Shown: positions 60,901-64,000 of the stretch, piece after piece
Position numbering within the stretch: the first letter of the stretch is position 1
Layout of the letters: each line of letters starts with the position of its first letter
Source: Selaginella tamariscina
Lineage: Eukaryota > Streptophyta > Lycopodiopsida > Selaginellales > Selaginellaceae
Length of the DNA: 64,000 nucleotides
Assembly (NCBI GenBank): GCA_003024785.1
Contig: PUQB01000609.1
Location: forward strand, 62,001 to 126,000
Direction of reading: 5' to 3'
The notes under the pieces: model-generated
Told to the model about the DNA's origin: nothing
What the model saw: the letters and a program-made list of their open reading frames with translations, nothing else
Databases searched by the model: none
Made by a program: the position numbers and the translations under genes

Positions 60901-63216
60901 TGACTATTCCTAGGCGAATCCTAACTAGATTGTATGCACTTCGCAAGTTGATCTTGATGAAGTACTTAGCTCCAACGAGTCACTCTAACAAAATAGATAT
61001 CAACGGTAAAGGGTACCTGTTATGAATAGTGATCTTGTTGAGGCCATGATAATCCATTAACAAATGCATATAATCCATCTTTCTTTTTGACAAAGAAGAT
61101 TGGTGCACCAGCTAGAAACTTAGAATGTTGAATAAACCTAGTGAAAAGGTTCTAGGCTTTGAGCTCTGCAGGGGAAAGACCATAAATGGGTCCCTAACGA
61201 GGTTGGGCTCCTTTGATAAGATTGATGGGATAGTCATAAGGTCAATGCTTTGAAAGCTTACTAGCCCGAATCTTGTTAAAAACATCAATTAAATCACTAT
61301 ACTTGATAGGGAGCAAGGTGACATCTTTTCTCAGAGTTGGACTCAAGAGCTAGGTTGATGACAATTACAAAAATTAATAATGGATCTTGCTTACTCTCCT
61401 AAATGTACTTATTCAAAAGAAATTGTGCATATATGCAATAGTTGAGAGTCTGGCATTTAAAACTTTGGCTCCTGCATCGTTTTTGGTAAGTTGAAATATC
61501 ACTTATGTCAATCAATACATGAGTTGTTTAACTCAAACCATGGTGTGCTAAGAATAATTGGGTACTTAAGACTACAAATCATGCTGAAGAAGATTATGCA
61601 TGAGGTTTATCCTAGTGTGGCTTGGATTCCTTGACAATTGCACCACATGCTACAAGTCTAGAATCCACAACTAAGATTGGAACTTGATATGGTAGCTTCT
61701 TCAACTCGATGGAATGCAAAATCATGATCCATAAAATAAGCATTGGCTCTAGGATCTAACAAAGTCAGGGCAGTCACCTTGTGGCATGTTATAGTGGAAA
61801 GCTGGGCTTGTGTTGCAAAGGACTTACTGAATCGAGATGATGGAATGAAGCCAATTGTGTACAAGGATTCTCAATCTTTAGGATTGTTTAGCCAAACAAC
61901 TTTAACTTTAATTAGACTTACTCGTTTAACTGCTCATCTAGCTTACTAAGGACTTTAAAGCTATTACTCCTACTTAAGGGCTTGAGCCTTTGGGGACGAC
62001 CATGGTTGATCACAAGCATGGGTTTGTTGGGGCAACTTATCACAATATGACCTACACAAATCATTGGTCCTTCAACAATGCTTCGCTCCATGACGTCTTG
62101 CTTGAGTTGCTTCACATTCCATGAGAGCTGGACCATCCGTAGGAACAGAAGTAGGAATCAGCATCATGTTAAGTGTTACTGGGGGTGATGTTGTTGTTGC
62201 TACATACATATACTCCCTGGGATGGGGTGCCTAGAAATGTTCAGAACGTCGCTCAAATATTTAGTTATCACACCGTACAACATGACTGGTAGCCTCAGAT
62301 AGAGTCTTCGAATCATCATGGAAAGTCAAAAGGAGGTCCTTGACATTGTTGCAAAAGATCGTGACGAAATTGATCTATCAAGGCCTCTCCATCCTAAGGA
62401 ACATCACATGCCAAAAAAGAAACTCAGAAGCAAACACATATGCTAGATGATTTCCTTAATTGAGTTGATGAATCATGTTGATTGTCATATGAGTATTGTT
62501 TATAGCACACTAAAATAATTCTTGAACTCCTTCACAAACTCCTTAAAATCGTCGAGTAATGGTGATTCCTTCCAAAAGAGGGGTAAACCACACTCGTGCA
62601 GTTCCTATGAGAAGTAATCCAACTAACCCCACCTTCAAATAATCATCTAGATAACGATTTCTCTAAAAAGTTCACTTTTGGTTCCTTTACCACCACAAGA
62701 ACACCTAGCTTTGATGACTGATTTTGTAGTTGTCCAATTCGCCTCATGAGTTCATTCACCTATTCCACCAGCCTTTTATAAGGTTTTGCTTCTCTTATAT
62801 CAAGTGTGTCTTCCCTTACTCTAGATTTAGCACCCTAGCATAAAGAGCATCTAATTCCTTAATTATTTAATTATATTCCTCATATTAGGACATCGTGATG
62901 TAATCAAAACATGATTAAATGTGAAAGGGAAATTTTGGTTTAAATTGTAAGAGACCAAAAGCCTAAAATAAAATAAAATCAAAATTTAGTAATTTTTTCA
63001 AAAAAAGAAGAAAAAAATTAATAAGAATTGCCCCACAATTGGTGTTGAACCGGAATATCTAAACCCTATCCTAGCTTCTTTAAAGACCCTTTCTTGTTTA
63101 AAATATTCTCTAACATCCAATGTTCTAAAAATTTTTAGGATAATATTGAAATATTCTCTCACATCCAATTTTTTTAAATTTTTTAGAATTCTTGGTATAT
63201 TTAGTGATTCATGACA
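57971..63216 (-). mobile_element. Ty3/Gypsy chromovirus fossil D, complete boundaries
   Basis: A minus-strand LTR retrotransposon of 5.25 kb. The LTRs are at 57,971-58,227 (257 bp) and 62,946-63,216 (271 bp), both starting TG and ending CA, and flanked by the perfect 5-bp target-site duplication acatg (57,966-57,970 and 63,217-63,221). A purine-rich tract adjoins the inner edge of the left (3') LTR. Internal order read on the minus strand: gag about 62.8-61.9 kb, protease region about 61.7 kb, reverse transcriptase about 61.2-60.5 kb, RNase H about 60.4-60.0 kb, integrase about 59.5-58.7 kb, chromodomain about 58.5-58.35 kb. The LTRs differ at many positions and the interior has numerous breaks, so it is old, clearly older than elements A-C. 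Confidence 0.9.
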
Positions 63217-64000
63217 ACATGGTACCCCTTAGGTAGGTTTGTGTGGCCTAAGCCTAGAACTTAGTGACCCCATGAGAGTATAATATAAGCATATATAAAT
63301 GTTTCTTAGGTTGAACAATAGTGTGCATGTGTCAATGCATGTATTTTAACAAAGATCCTCACTAAAGAACTTAGATATTTTTGTGTCATGCCTTGGGTGA
63401 TTAATTGGCCTAAAGAAGAGTTGTCATTGTGGTTGCTAGGGTGCTGACTAGCACCCACTTCCTAGTGCATTTTGGATTCCATTATAGGAGTACGAGGGAA
63501 GTATTAAAATGCTATTGTTTTTTGTTGAAGATCATTGGGTGAGGTTAGGATCCATAAGGTTGTGTAAGCATGTGGAATGCCTAGGGAAACTATAGTCCAA
63601 AGTGAAGTAGCACAAAGAGAGGGGTGGTGGGCATTTGGAGCACATAACTTCACTAGATTCCCTTTATTAATGTTGCCAATTACAACTTAGAGAATAATCA
63701 ACAAAACTTGTAGGAAGGGTAGTCAAAGGGAAGTATATTATTTAATTAAGTATATTCACATGGATATGAAGACAATTGAACACCTAGCCACCAACCATTT
63801 GCTCGGAATACCTTTGGCTACATCCTTAAGCCACGTGTACATGTCCTTGGGATATACTTGCTTGTCCACCCCTTGACCTCTTGCTCCAATGCCTCAACTT
63901 ATCTTATATTAAGACCATTCGTAGTAGCTTCTCTTCTCCGTTAGGTGGCTTGGCCTTGCCTTGCTCAACTTGCAACCACTTGAGTGCCTCCTTTGCATAG
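63217..64000. other. spacer, repeat-like, no gene seen
   Basis: Right flank of element D. The sequence is moderately GC-richer than the AT blocks and stylistically like 57.25-57.97 kb and 33.4-35.0 kb, but no domain, LTR or frame of note can be assigned. Confidence 0.4.

Noticed and set aside
1-64000. CRISPR arrays, rRNA genes, bacterial operons or riboswitches
   Set aside because: No spaced direct repeats of CRISPR type and no rRNA signature; the gene structures are plant nuclear, so prokaryotic features are not expected.

Overview
This is nuclear DNA of a land plant. The genes have GT-AG introns and plant-type products: a PSPG glucosyltransferase, a GT47 exostosin, a PLS-class PPR protein, a PORR-domain protein, plastid ribosomal protein L29, an ATL RING finger, a gibberellin-oxidase-like dioxygenase and a GH17-CBM43 glucanase. 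The style of the PPR protein and the small intron-rich genes resemble a non-seed vascular plant such as a lycophyte; that placement is inference. Microsatellites ((TG)n, (AG)n, (TA)n) are abundant in introns and spacers.

Layout. 1-2.3 kb is AT-rich decayed sequence. 2.36-21.4 kb is gene-rich: RRG-like DUF155 protein (+), UGT (-), GT47 (+), RanBPM homologue (+), an unrecognised 11-residue-repeat ORF (-) and plastid L29 (+). A PPR gene (-) lies at 21.5-23.2 kb. From 23 to 48.6 kb the window is a patchwork of duplicated AT-rich blocks. These carry a partial PPR copy, an inverted partial copy of the UGT region, an unknown gene at 26.4-27.6 kb, a damaged GH17-CBM43 gene and a tandem array of about 450-bp units. 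A 13.5-kb insertion at 33.4-46.85 kb splits one copy of the block; it holds an inverted composite of Ty3/Gypsy chromovirus fossils. 49.3-56.2 kb is gene-rich again: a 2-oxoglutarate dioxygenase (-), a BSD-domain protein (-) and a PORR protein (+) that share a 57-bp divergent promoter, and an ATL RING-H2 protein (-). An older Ty3/Gypsy fossil with matched terminal repeats and a 5-bp target-site duplication fills 57.97-63.22 kb.

The genes do not form one pathway. Two or three act in organelles (L29 in the plastid; PORR and probably PPR in organelle RNA metabolism), two in cell-wall or glycan chemistry (GT47, GH17), and two in ubiquitin-related control (the RanBPM/CTLH subunit and ATL).

A recurring oddity is that several host genes with otherwise well-conserved sequence change frame by a single base (UGT, RanBPM, PPR, dioxygenase, BSD, PORR, GH17). 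Others (RRG-like, GT47, L29, ATL) read cleanly from start to stop. Either the consensus sequence has residual indel errors or several of these genes are decaying. I found no clear novel molecular system. The best leads are the duplication and insertion architecture, the unknown gene at 26.4 kb, the repeat ORF at 16.5 kb and the ACAGG/CCTGT-saturated retroelement family.
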